This document shows, piece by piece, positions 17,188-24,650 of a stretch of DNA of 64,000 nt. The position numbers and the translations under genes were made by a program. Source of the DNA: Nitrososphaerota archaeon (GTDB lineage: Archaea > Thermoproteota > Nitrososphaeria > Nitrososphaerales > JACPRH01); contig JACPRH010000037.1 of the NCBI GenBank assembly GCA_016190055.1, forward strand, positions 84,034-148,033. Reading direction: 5' to 3'. How positions within the stretch are numbered: the stretch's first letter is position 1; every line of letters starts with the position of its first letter. The notes beneath the pieces are model-generated. The model was not told the DNA's origin, did not search any database, and worked only from the letters and a program-made list of their open reading frames with translations.

Positions 17188-18085
17188 TTCTTATCAGTAT
17201 CAGTCGAGCCGCAAGCGTGAACATTAGGATGATAAGCAGCAGAATAAGAGCGGCTAGAAGAAGTGCAGAGTCGTACAATGGGATGGACATCATCTCACCA
17301 TAATTATTGGCGATAAGCGCAGGCAACGGGTACGCGGGGTCAAACACCGATGATGGTACAATGAACACGTTGCCCACGACCATAAGGACAGCCATAGTTT
17401 CCCCTAGTGCACGTGAAAATCCTAAGATTACTGCAGCAGCTATCCCGGGCAAAGCGACTCGCATCAAAGCGTGCTTCACAGTCTGCCACTGAGTAGCCCC
17501 CATGGAAAGAGAGGCCTCTCTGACCTCAAAAGGCACGGACCTAAACACCTGCACAGTAATCGAAATAATAACGGGGAAAACCATTATTGCAAGCACAATA
17601 CCACCAGCCAGAAGGCTGAAACCTGTGGAATATCTTCCTGCGCCTGCAGCTGGTATCCCGAGACTTCCGACAACCGGTGCGATATATGCGACGAATGGAA
17701 CAATAGTAAGTACACCCCATACGCCGTAAACCACAGGCGGTATTCCTGCGAGCAGATCTACCAGTGGTAGAACTCTTCGTCTAAGACTCTCCTTAGCGTA
17801 CTCTGCAAGGTAAATTGCGCTTAGAATGCTAAGCGGGACAGCTATCATCATCGCTATAGCGGTTACGTAAAGCGTACTTAGAATCGCCGGGTAGAGCCCG
17901 AAGCTACCTTGAGAGGGCAACCAACTGCTGTTAAGAAGTAATTCCGAAAGAGGCTTGGTGTCAAGAATAGGTTTTGATCGCAGGTAAAGCGCGAGTATAA
18001 CTATGAATGCAAGACTACCCGCGAAGGCTGCGGCGACCAGCATCACACTGCTTGAAAGGGTATCCTTAAGTCGTCTAATCCGCAC
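17162..18085 (-). CDS. pstC: Phosphate-type ABC transporter permease PstC
   Basis: A 307-aa permease with six to seven membrane segments. The PstC-type loop PFEVREASLSMGATQWQTVKHALMRVALPGIA and GFSRALGETMAVLMVVGN are well conserved. GIPPVVYGVWG is the family-specific segment. It starts 2 bp after the HTH gene, in the same operon. The Pst family moves phosphate, but the surrounding cysH and sat genes and the altered PstS pocket leave room for another oxyanion. Confidence 0.92.
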   Translation of the reverse strand: MRIRRLKDTLSSSVMLVAAAFAGSLAFIVILALYLRSKPILDTKPLSELLLNSSWLPSQGSFGLYPAILSTLYVTAIAMMIAVPLSILSAIYLAEYAKESLRRRVLPLVDLLAGIPPVVYGVWGVLTIVPFVAYIAPVVGSLGIPAAGAGRYSTGFSLLAGGIVLAIMVFPVIISITVQVFRSVPFEVREASLSMGATQWQTVKHALMRVALPGIAAAVILGFSRALGETMAVLMVVGNVFIVPSSVFDPAYPLPALIANNYGEMMSIPLYDSALLLAALILLLIILMFTLAARLILIRIERRVTVG

Positions 18086-18087
18086 TG

Positions 18088-18342
18088 TTATTCACTCCGC
18101 TGGTTAATTGAGCATTCCTCGTTGCAGTAGAGACATACATAGTACTTTTGCCTCATATCATTGAAATTGTGCTTTACCTTTAGTAGGTTGCAGCTCTTCA
18201 GTTTTCTAACTGCGTGGTTAACCGTCCTTTTAGGTAGCGATGTTTCTTTTATGAGATCCTTTTGGGTGATTTGCCCCTTTTCTGTGAGAACCTTGAGAAC
18301 TAGTTTTGTTGAGGGTGAGAGTTGGTCAACAAAGTAAATCAC
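18088..18342 (-). CDS. Small winged-helix regulator heading the pst operon
   Basis: An 84-aa wHTH protein. STKLVLKVLTEKGQITQKDLIKETSLPKRTVNHAVRKLKSCNLLKVK reads as helix-turn-helix plus wing of the MarR/ArsR-like archaeal type. The tail CLYCNEECSINQ has three cysteines (C-x2-C-x3-C) that may bind metal or sense redox. It ends 2 bp before pstC, so it is cotranscribed with the transporter and probably regulates it. It is far smaller than PhoU, the usual bacterial partner. Confidence 0.75.
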   Translation of the reverse strand: MIYFVDQLSPSTKLVLKVLTEKGQITQKDLIKETSLPKRTVNHAVRKLKSCNLLKVKHNFNDMRQKYYVCLYCNEECSINQRSE

Positions 18343-18424
18343 TATTCACTCTTATCGTCACTGCTCGCTCTTCCCGCCCTCTTGAAATATAACGGAGTTA
18401 TAAATATTTATTAGTTCCTGAGGA

Positions 18425-18490
18425 TTCTGTCCCATTATCGGGTGATCACGCAAAGTCAGCAAGCATACATCACCCGAAGATGGGACAGAA
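18425..18490 (-). repeat. 66-bp hairpin repeat, copy 1
   Basis: Identical over all 66 bases, in reverse orientation, to 21565-21630 and 37825-37890. The ends form a 22-nt inverted repeat with two mismatches (TTCTGTCCCAT..TCGGGTGAT), enclosing a 22-nt loop. It lies 3' of cysH and upstream of the pst-operon HTH gene. It may be a small non-autonomous mobile element or a shared 3' RNA structure. Confidence 0.85.
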
Positions 18491-18557
18491 GTGACGAGAC
18501 AGCTCGAACGCTAATTAATAATTACTCTCTGCCTAACTAACCGACTCGAACAACCAA

Positions 18558-19265
18558 TTACTTCTTGTGTAGGCCGCACTCGCTGGCTTCTCGTGGCTCC
18601 CACCACCATCGGCCCGCACGAGGATCTTCTCCGGGTTTAACTGCGCGTGTACAGGGTTCACAGCCTATACTCGGATAGCCGTTGTCGTGAAGCGCATTGT
18701 AGAGAACATTGTTGTTTCGAATGTATTTCCAGATGTCTTCTGATGTTTGATCGGCTAATGGGTTAATCTTGATTATACCGTTGTGAAGCGCGTCAACCTC
18801 TACCTTCTGCACTGCTACTCTTGTTGATGCCTGATCTCTTCTCAAACCTGTTATCCAAGCGTCGAGATCTGAGAGCGCTCGCTTTAACGGCTCAACCTTC
18901 CTTACTTCGCAGCATAGTTTACGCAGCGCCATACTCTTGTAGAAGAGGTTTAGGCCGTGGCTTCTAGTCATCTCCTCCAGACGAACGGTATCCGGATAGA
19001 ATATCTCAAAGTCGCCGTACTTTTCCTGTGCCTTATCCATTAGATCGTATGTTTCTTGGTGAAGCCTCCCTGTTTCAAGAGCGAAAATTCTTGCGTCAGG
19101 ATTTATTTTCCTAAGCATGTCGGTCAATACCATGTCCTCGGCTCCGAAGCTAGAGGCAAGCGAGATCTTCGGATGGAACTCACTTAGTGCCCATTCAAGA
19201 ACCTGTTGAGGAGATTTTTCTTCAAGCCGTCGATTCAAACCTTCTACATCTAATGTTCTAGACAT
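18558..19265 (-). CDS. cysH: Adenylylsulfate (APS)-type sulfonucleotide reductase
   Basis: A 235-aa PP-loop-type reductase that reduces activated sulfate to sulfite for assimilation. SFGAEDMVL is the PP-loop and ECGLH near the C-terminus holds the catalytic Cys230. Paired cysteines CC (118-119) and CEPC (202-205) are the 4Fe-4S ligands that mark APS reductases rather than PAPS reductases. Sat, which makes APS, is encoded 2.4 kb away. A TATA box (CTTATAATG, about 19295-19303) precedes ATG 19265. A period-4 tract and the 66-bp hairpin element follow the gene. Confidence 0.92.
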   Translation of the reverse strand: MSRTLDVEGLNRRLEEKSPQQVLEWALSEFHPKISLASSFGAEDMVLTDMLRKINPDARIFALETGRLHQETYDLMDKAQEKYGDFEIFYPDTVRLEEMTRSHGLNLFYKSMALRKLCCEVRKVEPLKRALSDLDAWITGLRRDQASTRVAVQKVEVDALHNGIIKINPLADQTSEDIWKYIRNNNVLYNALHDNGYPSIGCEPCTRAVKPGEDPRAGRWWWEPREASECGLHKK

Positions 19266-19361
19266 GTAGTCACTTCCTGCAGGGATGCAACGTCATTATA
19301 AGCGGTAAATAACCATTACACAGACCAGTCACGTCATTGTTGAACGTCGAGTATCTCATTT

Positions 19362-20417
19362 TTACCCAACCCTTCTCAGTGAGTCATCAACGGTTTCCTT
19401 GGGCAGTTCGATGTAACCCGCCTCGTCAACAAACCTCTGACCCTCAATAAGCACCCATTTAATGAACTCCTTTTCAAGCCCCGAAGGTCGGTCTTTCGTC
19501 ACGAAATATTCCACTCTGGCAGGTGGGTGTGGAAATACGCCGCTCTTTATCGCCTGAACAGTTTTTGCCTTTGTGCTGATATCCTCGTTCGAATCAACCT
19601 TACCGTTCTTATCTACGTCGAACGGAGCGATCTTTACGCCAGCGATGGGCAGCCCACTCTTCATATCAAACACATAATTGTAGTTGTTGTAACCAATACC
19701 AAGAGGATCCTTCTGCACGGCCGCTAGAACTCCCGGATCGCCGTATACGCCTATGCCCTTCAGATTCTCCTGTTTCTTTCCAAGATATTTCGCCCAGATT
19801 TCAGGTGCGCCGGCCGCGTCACTCCTAGTGTACACGTGTATCTCGTCTTTTATCTCCGGCCTCCCAACCACTTCACCCCAAGTTTTGATGGTTCCGTCGA
19901 TGAAGATGCCGATGAAAACCTCTCTGGTAACTCCTCTGGTTTCGATGTCATTCAATACTGGGTTTTTAGAGTTAATTGTAGCAACTACTGCGTCCTTTGT
20001 CACAACAATCGGATAAGCGCCTTTAGCTACCTCAGCTGGATCAATATCTCTTGAGACCATACCGATATCAACTAGGCCGCCTAATGCATCAGCCATACCT
20101 TTTCCTGCGCCTCCGGCTGAAACCTCCACCTTAACATTTGGATGCAGCTTCTGGAACTCCTCGCCCCAAACAACGGTCATCGGATATAACGCCCAAGCAC
20201 CTGACAATGTAACTTGCCCCTGAAGCTCTTCGAGAGGTTGTGCGCTAGTGGTGTTACTAGAGATGCTAGTGGTGCCTTTGGATTTATCTTGGGACGGTTG
20301 AGGAGGGGATGCAAGGTATAGTGATACCAGCCCTATTGCGAGAATTAGAATCGTTGCTAAGATGAATTTGCTTCGACTTCTCGCAAACGTAGTTTTGGAT
20401 GACATCTTGTTCGTCAT
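19362..20417 (-). CDS. pstS: PstS-like oxyanion-binding protein
   Basis: A 351-aa extracytoplasmic binding protein anchored by an N-terminal helix (FILATILILAIGLVSLYLA) followed by a Ser/Thr linker; no lipobox Cys is seen. The PBP fold is recognisable (VTLSGAWALYPMTVVWGEEF, SAGGAGKGMADAL, VDIGMVSRDID, VYTRSDAAGAPEIWAKYLG). Ligand loops differ from classical phosphate PstS: SGAWALYP replaces GSTTVxP-like loops, and the usual S-G-T after the Arg becomes A-A-G-A. It has its own TATA box (about 20433-20442), and cysH separates it from pstCAB. It is the likely Pst binding subunit. Ligand phosphate is the default, but sulfate or another oxyanion is possible. Confidence 0.82.
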   Translation of the reverse strand: MTNKMSSKTTFARSRSKFILATILILAIGLVSLYLASPPQPSQDKSKGTTSISSNTTSAQPLEELQGQVTLSGAWALYPMTVVWGEEFQKLHPNVKVEVSAGGAGKGMADALGGLVDIGMVSRDIDPAEVAKGAYPIVVTKDAVVATINSKNPVLNDIETRGVTREVFIGIFIDGTIKTWGEVVGRPEIKDEIHVYTRSDAAGAPEIWAKYLGKKQENLKGIGVYGDPGVLAAVQKDPLGIGYNNYNYVFDMKSGLPIAGVKIAPFDVDKNGKVDSNEDISTKAKTVQAIKSGVFPHPPARVEYFVTKDRPSGLEKEFIKWVLIEGQRFVDEAGYIELPKETVDDSLRRVG

Positions 20418-20471
20418 CCGAGAGCATAACGCCGTTATATATCACTTTGGAAAGGTGCCAATGACTCTATT

Positions 20472-20625
20472 ACCTTAAGTGGAACGCATACTTACAGATT
20501 ATACCACTCTATCCCATAGTCGCTTCCAGCTGGCTAATGGGATATCGGTCGAACTATTGGCCGAAAGACCATTACATATCAGCGTTGAGGTGGTATAGAC
20601 AGCTAATCTGTGACCCACTTAAGGT
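20472..20625. repeat. Long inverted-repeat element E1 (ACCTTAAG termini)
   Basis: The intergenic region upstream of pstS is dominated by an imperfect 36-bp inverted repeat. ACCTTAAGTGG (20472-20482), ACAGATTA (20494-20501) and TACCAC (20502-20507) are matched by their complements at 20615-20625, 20604-20611 and 20590-20595. Nested hairpins (TCCCAT/ATGGGA and TCGGTC/GGCCGA) fill the interior. A related but weaker element, also with TTACCTTAAGG ends, lies at 21383-21546. It could be a MITE or a large RNA structure. No coding potential. Confidence 0.65.
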
Positions 20626-20726
20626 TATGCGTTAAGCACATATCTCGCTGCTGCCTTGCATATTGCTTGAGTAGGCTGTTCGCTTGCACACCGTCTCGTG
20701 AAGTAGTATTACGACGCTCTTCTGCT

Positions 20727-21329
20727 CTATTTTGATTTTTGTCTTGTCGCCAATATTGCTGCTACTATGATGGCAATCGTTGCGACCGCTGCGGCTGCGT
20801 ATGTGATTGGAGCTATTGTTTCCGCTGTCTGTGTAATAATTGTTGATAGTGTTGTTGTGGCCGGGGTCAGTGTAGATGTTATTGTTGTTGTGGTTGTTGG
20901 AGCAGTTTCAGTTTTTGTGCTCACACTTGTGGCTGTTGTTGTGGTTGTGATGGTTGTTGGGCGGATAGTTGTGATCGTTTTTGTCTCCGTTGTAGTGACT
21001 GTGTTTATGCTCTGTGCCAGAGGGCTTAGGGTTACATCCACGGGGACTGTAGCATCAAACGGAACATTAACAGTTTGACTCCACTTTTCGTACCCCTCCC
21101 GAATGACTGTTACATTAATGAGCGCTGGATGCCCGATTACGTAGGTTATTGGGGCGCTTCCCACGAGGGCGCCATCTAAGTATACATTAGCTCCCGGAGG
21201 AGTGCTGCTCACAATGATAGTGCAGTGGCTGGCGTAAACCGGCTGGCTCAACAAACTACCCATAAGAATCACTGATATCGAGATTACTGCAATAACTTCA
21301 AATATTTGTGAATTCTTCAATTTCATCAA
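20727..21329 (-). CDS. Secreted PEGA-domain protein with Thr-rich stalk and C-terminal membrane anchor
   Basis: A 200-aa surface protein. A signal peptide (IAVISISVILMGSLLSQPVYA) precedes a PEGA domain (TIIVSSTPPGANVYLDGALVGSAP) at residues ~37-105. Then comes an extremely Thr-rich stalk of about 60 residues, likely O-glycosylated, and a C-terminal helix (AAAAVATIAIIVAAILA) followed by RQKSK. This is the usual archaeal layout for cell-surface-anchored proteins. It sits alone between elements E1 and E2. Function unknown; PEGA domains are associated with surface layers. Confidence 0.75.
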   Translation of the reverse strand: MMKLKNSQIFEVIAVISISVILMGSLLSQPVYASHCTIIVSSTPPGANVYLDGALVGSAPITYVIGHPALINVTVIREGYEKWSQTVNVPFDATVPVDVTLSPLAQSINTVTTTETKTITTIRPTTITTTTTATSVSTKTETAPTTTTTITSTLTPATTTLSTIITQTAETIAPITYAAAAVATIAIIVAAILATRQKSK

Positions 21330-21382
21330 TATTAATTACGATGGATTAATAGAAAAAGATTCCGCCGCATACCTATGGGCTC

Positions 21383-21546
21383 TTACCTTAAGGGGCGTTC
21401 TCTCCCAAGCAATATGTGGTTTTGATGATTATCCGAGAGAGGAGCTTCTGTATTATGTATACCATCATTTGGTTTTTGTGGGTTTGAGTCGGGCCTAATA
21501 CCTTCAGCTAATCGACACCGTCAAAGAGGTGCTGACCTTAAGGTAA
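21383..21546. repeat. Inverted-repeat element E2 (TTACCTTAAGG termini)
   Basis: TTACCTTAAGG at 21383-21393 is matched in inverse orientation at 21536-21546, about 140 bp apart. An internal CTCTC/GAGAG pairing is also present. The termini resemble those of E1, and the two elements flank the PEGA gene. Interior sequences are not obviously similar, so relatedness rests on the ends and size. Confidence 0.4.
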
Positions 21547-21564
21547 CGCCACCGCTCAGGAAAC

Positions 21565-21630
21565 TTCTGTCCCATCTTCGGGTGATGTATGCTTGCTGAC
21601 TTTGCGTGATCACCCGATAATGGGACAGAA
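21565..21630 (+). repeat. 66-bp hairpin repeat, copy 2
   Basis: Identical to copy 3 and to the reverse complement of copy 1. It lies 38 bp past the sat stop codon, directly beside element E2. Arms TTCTGTCCCAT and ATGGGACAGAA are perfect over 11 bp, then an inner CGGGTGAT/ATCACCCG pairing. Confidence 0.85.
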
Positions 21631-21668
21631 TCGTCTCGTCCTATGTCAGCTCTGTTGCTTAGCCTAGA

Positions 21669-22829
21669 CTATTCGACGAAGGGATTCTTGAATTTTAGTA
21701 TCGCATCAGCTACTTCTGGCCGCATTATTTCTGACGGCGGTCTGAGACCTTGTACTATCATGTCTCGCATTTTTGTGCCGCTGAATCCTACTCGGTCTTG
21801 TCCGGTGTGAGGGCAGATTCTCTCGTTAACTATGGTGACGCATCTTTTGCAGTAGAAGAACTCGCGGAAGAACACGGGAGTTACTCCGAGGTCCGGGAAC
21901 TCCTTGAAGATTTCTTGAGCGTCGTATGGACCGTAATAATTACCTACGCCTGCATGATCCCTGCCCACTGCGAAGTGTGTGCATCCGAAGTTCTTTCGAA
22001 TTATCGCGTGTAAGATAGCTTCTCTCGGGCCGGCGTATTTCATTTCGTAGCGCAGTATGCTCATGACTGCTGTGTCTTTCTGGTAGTAGTTGTCGATTAG
22101 ACTCTTGTAGGCCTCCACTATCACTTCATCCTTGAAGTCGCCCTGCTTCTTTCTGCCTATGACCGGATTTACGAACACGCCGTCTATGAAGGCTAGAGCT
22201 GACTTTTGAATATACTCATGCCCTATGTGAGGAGCATTTCTAGTCTGGAATCCCACTATCGTCCGCCAACCCTTCTCTTTGAAGAGAACACGGGTTTCTG
22301 CCGGGCTGAGTGTATAGTGTTCGAAGGGATTCTCCACATCTTTGAACATTTCAATCTGCCCCCCTATCAGCAGATCTTTTAGTTGGTGAACTCTAGCTAC
22401 ACCTGGATGCTTTGGATCAGTGGTTCTGAAGACCTTCTCAGAGTACTCTTGCTTATCAAACCCGTAAATATCTTCGACATGCATCACTGCCAGCGGCACG
22501 TTTCCCGGAGCGCTCAAAGCTATAGTGTCACCCGCTTTTACGTCCTTAACAGCCTCTCTTGACACATCTAGGACGATTGGGATAGTCCAAGGTAGGTCGT
22601 TTGGTAGCCTCATTTCATCTAGAACAGATCTGTATGCTTCATTATTCATGAAGCCTTCCAAAGGGCTGTATACGCCGTGAGCGATGCTCTCGACGTCAAC
22701 CGCTGACTCGTAACTCAGCTCTACCATAGGTAGTTCGTTAACTTCCCCAAGTAGAACGTTCAGCCTATTACTTGTAGCAACCTGGTTTACTAGCTTTCCA
22801 CCATGTACTCTTGAAACCATTAAACTCAA
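21669..22829 (-). CDS. sat: Sulfate adenylyltransferase (ATP sulfurylase), archaeal type
   Basis: A 386-aa enzyme making adenylylsulfate and pyrophosphate from ATP and sulfate. Active-site motifs are FQTRNAPHIGHEY (ATP sulfurylase QxRNP/HxGH region) and VGRDHAGVGNYYGPYDAQ. The Cys-rich loop YCKRCVTIVNERICPHTGQD is the zinc site of archaeal and thermophile Sats. There is no fused APS kinase, consistent with an APS-type reductase downstream in the pathway (cysH). It is the second gene of an operon, 6 bp after a small RHH-like gene. The 66-bp element follows the stop. Confidence 0.95.
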   Translation of the reverse strand: MSLMVSRVHGGKLVNQVATSNRLNVLLGEVNELPMVELSYESAVDVESIAHGVYSPLEGFMNNEAYRSVLDEMRLPNDLPWTIPIVLDVSREAVKDVKAGDTIALSAPGNVPLAVMHVEDIYGFDKQEYSEKVFRTTDPKHPGVARVHQLKDLLIGGQIEMFKDVENPFEHYTLSPAETRVLFKEKGWRTIVGFQTRNAPHIGHEYIQKSALAFIDGVFVNPVIGRKKQGDFKDEVIVEAYKSLIDNYYQKDTAVMSILRYEMKYAGPREAILHAIIRKNFGCTHFAVGRDHAGVGNYYGPYDAQEIFKEFPDLGVTPVFFREFFYCKRCVTIVNERICPHTGQDRVGFSGTKMRDMIVQGLRPPSEIMRPEVADAILKFKNPFVE

Positions 22830-22835
22830 CCTCTA

Positions 22836-23078
22836 TTAGAGATAACCTAAACTCTTGAGTCTCTGTTTAATATACTCCAGCTCAACCGGTGTAATATACT
22901 CGGTTAGCTGATCTGCTTCATATCTGGAGATATCTTCGCGTAGGCGAGAGAGCACATATTCAGAAATGGAATCGAAGCCTTTCTCCTTCATTAGATGCTC
23001 TGCTCCCCCAAGAAGGGTTTTTGGAATAGATACCGCCGAGGCTTTAGATTCTTTATCGCTCTTCCCAGATAGGCTCAT
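22836..23078 (-). CDS. Small ribbon-helix-helix-like protein cotranscribed with sat
   Basis: An 80-aa protein. SAVSIPKTLLGGAEHLMKEKGFDSISEYVLSRLREDI reads as a strand followed by two helices, the pattern of CopG/Arc-type DNA-binding proteins. The C-terminal ITPVELEYIKQRLKSLGYL is an extra helix. ATG 23078 lies about 25 bp from a TATA box (ATTATATTA, 23100-23108), so the operon mRNA is leaderless. It is a probable regulator of, or partner to, sat. DNA binding is inferred from pattern only. Confidence 0.65.
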   Translation of the reverse strand: MSLSGKSDKESKASAVSIPKTLLGGAEHLMKEKGFDSISEYVLSRLREDISRYEADQLTEYITPVELEYIKQRLKSLGYL

Positions 23079-23229
23079 GGTCTCTTTCGCCTGATCGCAT
23101 AATATAATTAACCTTTGGCAAAGGAGCCAAAATAAAGTATGTCTGCAATCACCTGCATCTAGGCTAGTAATTTGTCTAGGCGTTGCTTACGCTGATGCAA
23201 ACTCGGTATTTTAGAATGATGTTTTTTTT

Positions 23230-23275
23230 GGAGTTCGGGAAAACCGAAAGACAAAACTCAAAAATCGCCTTTTCC
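23230..23275 (+). promoter_or_regulatory. htrA promoter block with TTCGG-N5-CCGAA palindrome
   Basis: TTCGG-GAAAA-CCGAA (23234-23248) is a 15-bp palindrome with five-base half sites. The surrounding ~46 bp, from GGAGTTCGG to TTTTCCT, recurs on the opposite strand at 33375-33420 in front of the export operon with only about three differences. The rest of the two upstream regions and the genes themselves are unrelated, so the block is a shared operator/promoter rather than a gene duplication. Confidence 0.7.
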
Positions 23276-23299
23276 TCGTTAATGACAGTGGAGAAGAGA

Positions 23300-24529
23300 A
23301 TGATTCGACGAAATATGGCTGTAAGCAAGGTAATTATCGTTGTCGCATTAGCTGTAATATTCTCAGTAGGGCTTCTCGCCGGACAGGTGTTGAACCTCGG
23401 GTTGAAACCTGCAGTAGAATCGCCAACTGCGACTAGCATAACATCCTCGTCAACAATAGCTACAGGTATTGCTAGTACTAGCAGCACCACAACAACATCA
23501 TCTTCGTCCTCGGTTTCTTCAACGACGCTTTCAACCACAACTACTACACAGGCCATCTTAGGGGATCTTACACCGCCTCAAATCTTCAAGAACGTCGAAG
23601 GCTCGGTTGTATCGATAGGCGTAACGTTACCGGGCGGAGAGGCACAGGGATCGGGCTTCGTGTTCGACAATAAAGGTGACATTGTAACCAACAACCATGT
23701 GGTTGAAGGAGCTACAACAATTGATGTAACCTTCTTGAACGGAGACACCGTTACGGCGAAGCTTGTTGGCAGAGACGCATATGCGGACTTGGCGGTGATA
23801 CAGGTTGACACAAGCTCTAGACAGTTGAAACCTGTGCCTTTAGGTGACAGCGATAAGCTGCAGGTGGGTGACCAGATCTTGGCGATAGGTAACCCATTTG
23901 GCCTCAGCGGTAGCATGTCAGCGGGAATAGTAAGTCAGCTTGGCAGAGAAACTCAGGGCACAGGCGGTTACATGATTATAGATCTGATCCAGATAGATGC
24001 AGTAGTTAACCCCGGTAACTCAGGTGGACCTCTCCTAAACATGAGGGGCGAAGTCGTCGGAGTTAACACACTCATCTTCTCTCAGTCAGGCGGCTTCGAA
24101 GGAGTCGGCCTATCCATTCCATCCAACACCGTGAAACGCGTAGCCACCTCACTGATATCTACCGGCCAATACAAGCACGCCTACTTAGGAGTACAAGGTA
24201 CCGATGTGACACCTCAGATAGCTGACGCAATGAATCTAAGTCAAGCCAAAGGCTTTCTCTTAATGCAGGTCACACAGGGAGGACCAGCTGACAAAGCCGG
24301 TCTAAAAGGTGGAACAACTCAGACAACCATAGCTGGACAGACCGCCGTGCTGGGAGGAGACGTAATCATAGACATAGACAATACAAACGTCAGAAAACTC
24401 TCCGACCTCTCGCTCTACACTGAGCGCAACAAGAGTCCCGGTGACACAGTGACTCTGAAGATTATTCGCGACGGCAAAGAAATGTCGGTTAACCTAGTGC
24501 TAGGCGAAAGACCTCAACCCGCAGGATAA
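23300..24529 (+). CDS. Membrane-anchored HtrA/DegP-type serine protease
   Basis: A 409-aa envelope quality-control protease. An N-terminal helix (VIIVVALAVIFSVGLLAG) anchors it outside the cell, followed by a ~45-residue Ser/Thr linker. The trypsin-like domain has catalytic His133 (TNNHVVEG), Asp163 (AYADLAVIQ) and Ser241 (NPGNSGGPLL). A C-terminal PDZ domain starts near HAYLGVQGTDV and includes GGPADKAGLKGG. The frame is open from 23183, but that would cover the operator. ATG 23300 lies at the same distance from the palindrome as the start of the PepSY gene and is preferred. It is probably induced with the export operon through the shared operator. Confidence 0.92.
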   Translation: MIRRNMAVSKVIIVVALAVIFSVGLLAGQVLNLGLKPAVESPTATSITSSSTIATGIASTSSTTTTSSSSSVSSTTLSTTTTTQAILGDLTPPQIFKNVEGSVVSIGVTLPGGEAQGSGFVFDNKGDIVTNNHVVEGATTIDVTFLNGDTVTAKLVGRDAYADLAVIQVDTSSRQLKPVPLGDSDKLQVGDQILAIGNPFGLSGSMSAGIVSQLGRETQGTGGYMIIDLIQIDAVVNPGNSGGPLLNMRGEVVGVNTLIFSQSGGFEGVGLSIPSNTVKRVATSLISTGQYKHAYLGVQGTDVTPQIADAMNLSQAKGFLLMQVTQGGPADKAGLKGGTTQTTIAGQTAVLGGDVIIDIDNTNVRKLSDLSLYTERNKSPGDTVTLKIIRDGKEMSVNLVLGERPQPAG

Positions 24530-24650
24530 CCGGCCGCTTTCTTTTTTTAAACTTCTTTTCTTTTTACTGTCTACTCTGTTCGCTAATTGGTTGGCTAGAT
24601 AGTAGCTGACTTGACCGTTCCAGCTTACTTCTTTTTGCTCGCTTACTCAT

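Noticed and set aside
20767..21078. Plus-strand frame rich in valine opposite the PEGA protein
   Set aside because: It is a shadow of the Thr-rich stalk codons on the minus strand.
23183..23299. Longer N-terminus for the HtrA protease
   Set aside because: It would translate the shared promoter block and palindrome; the PepSY gene with the same block starts at the equivalent distance.
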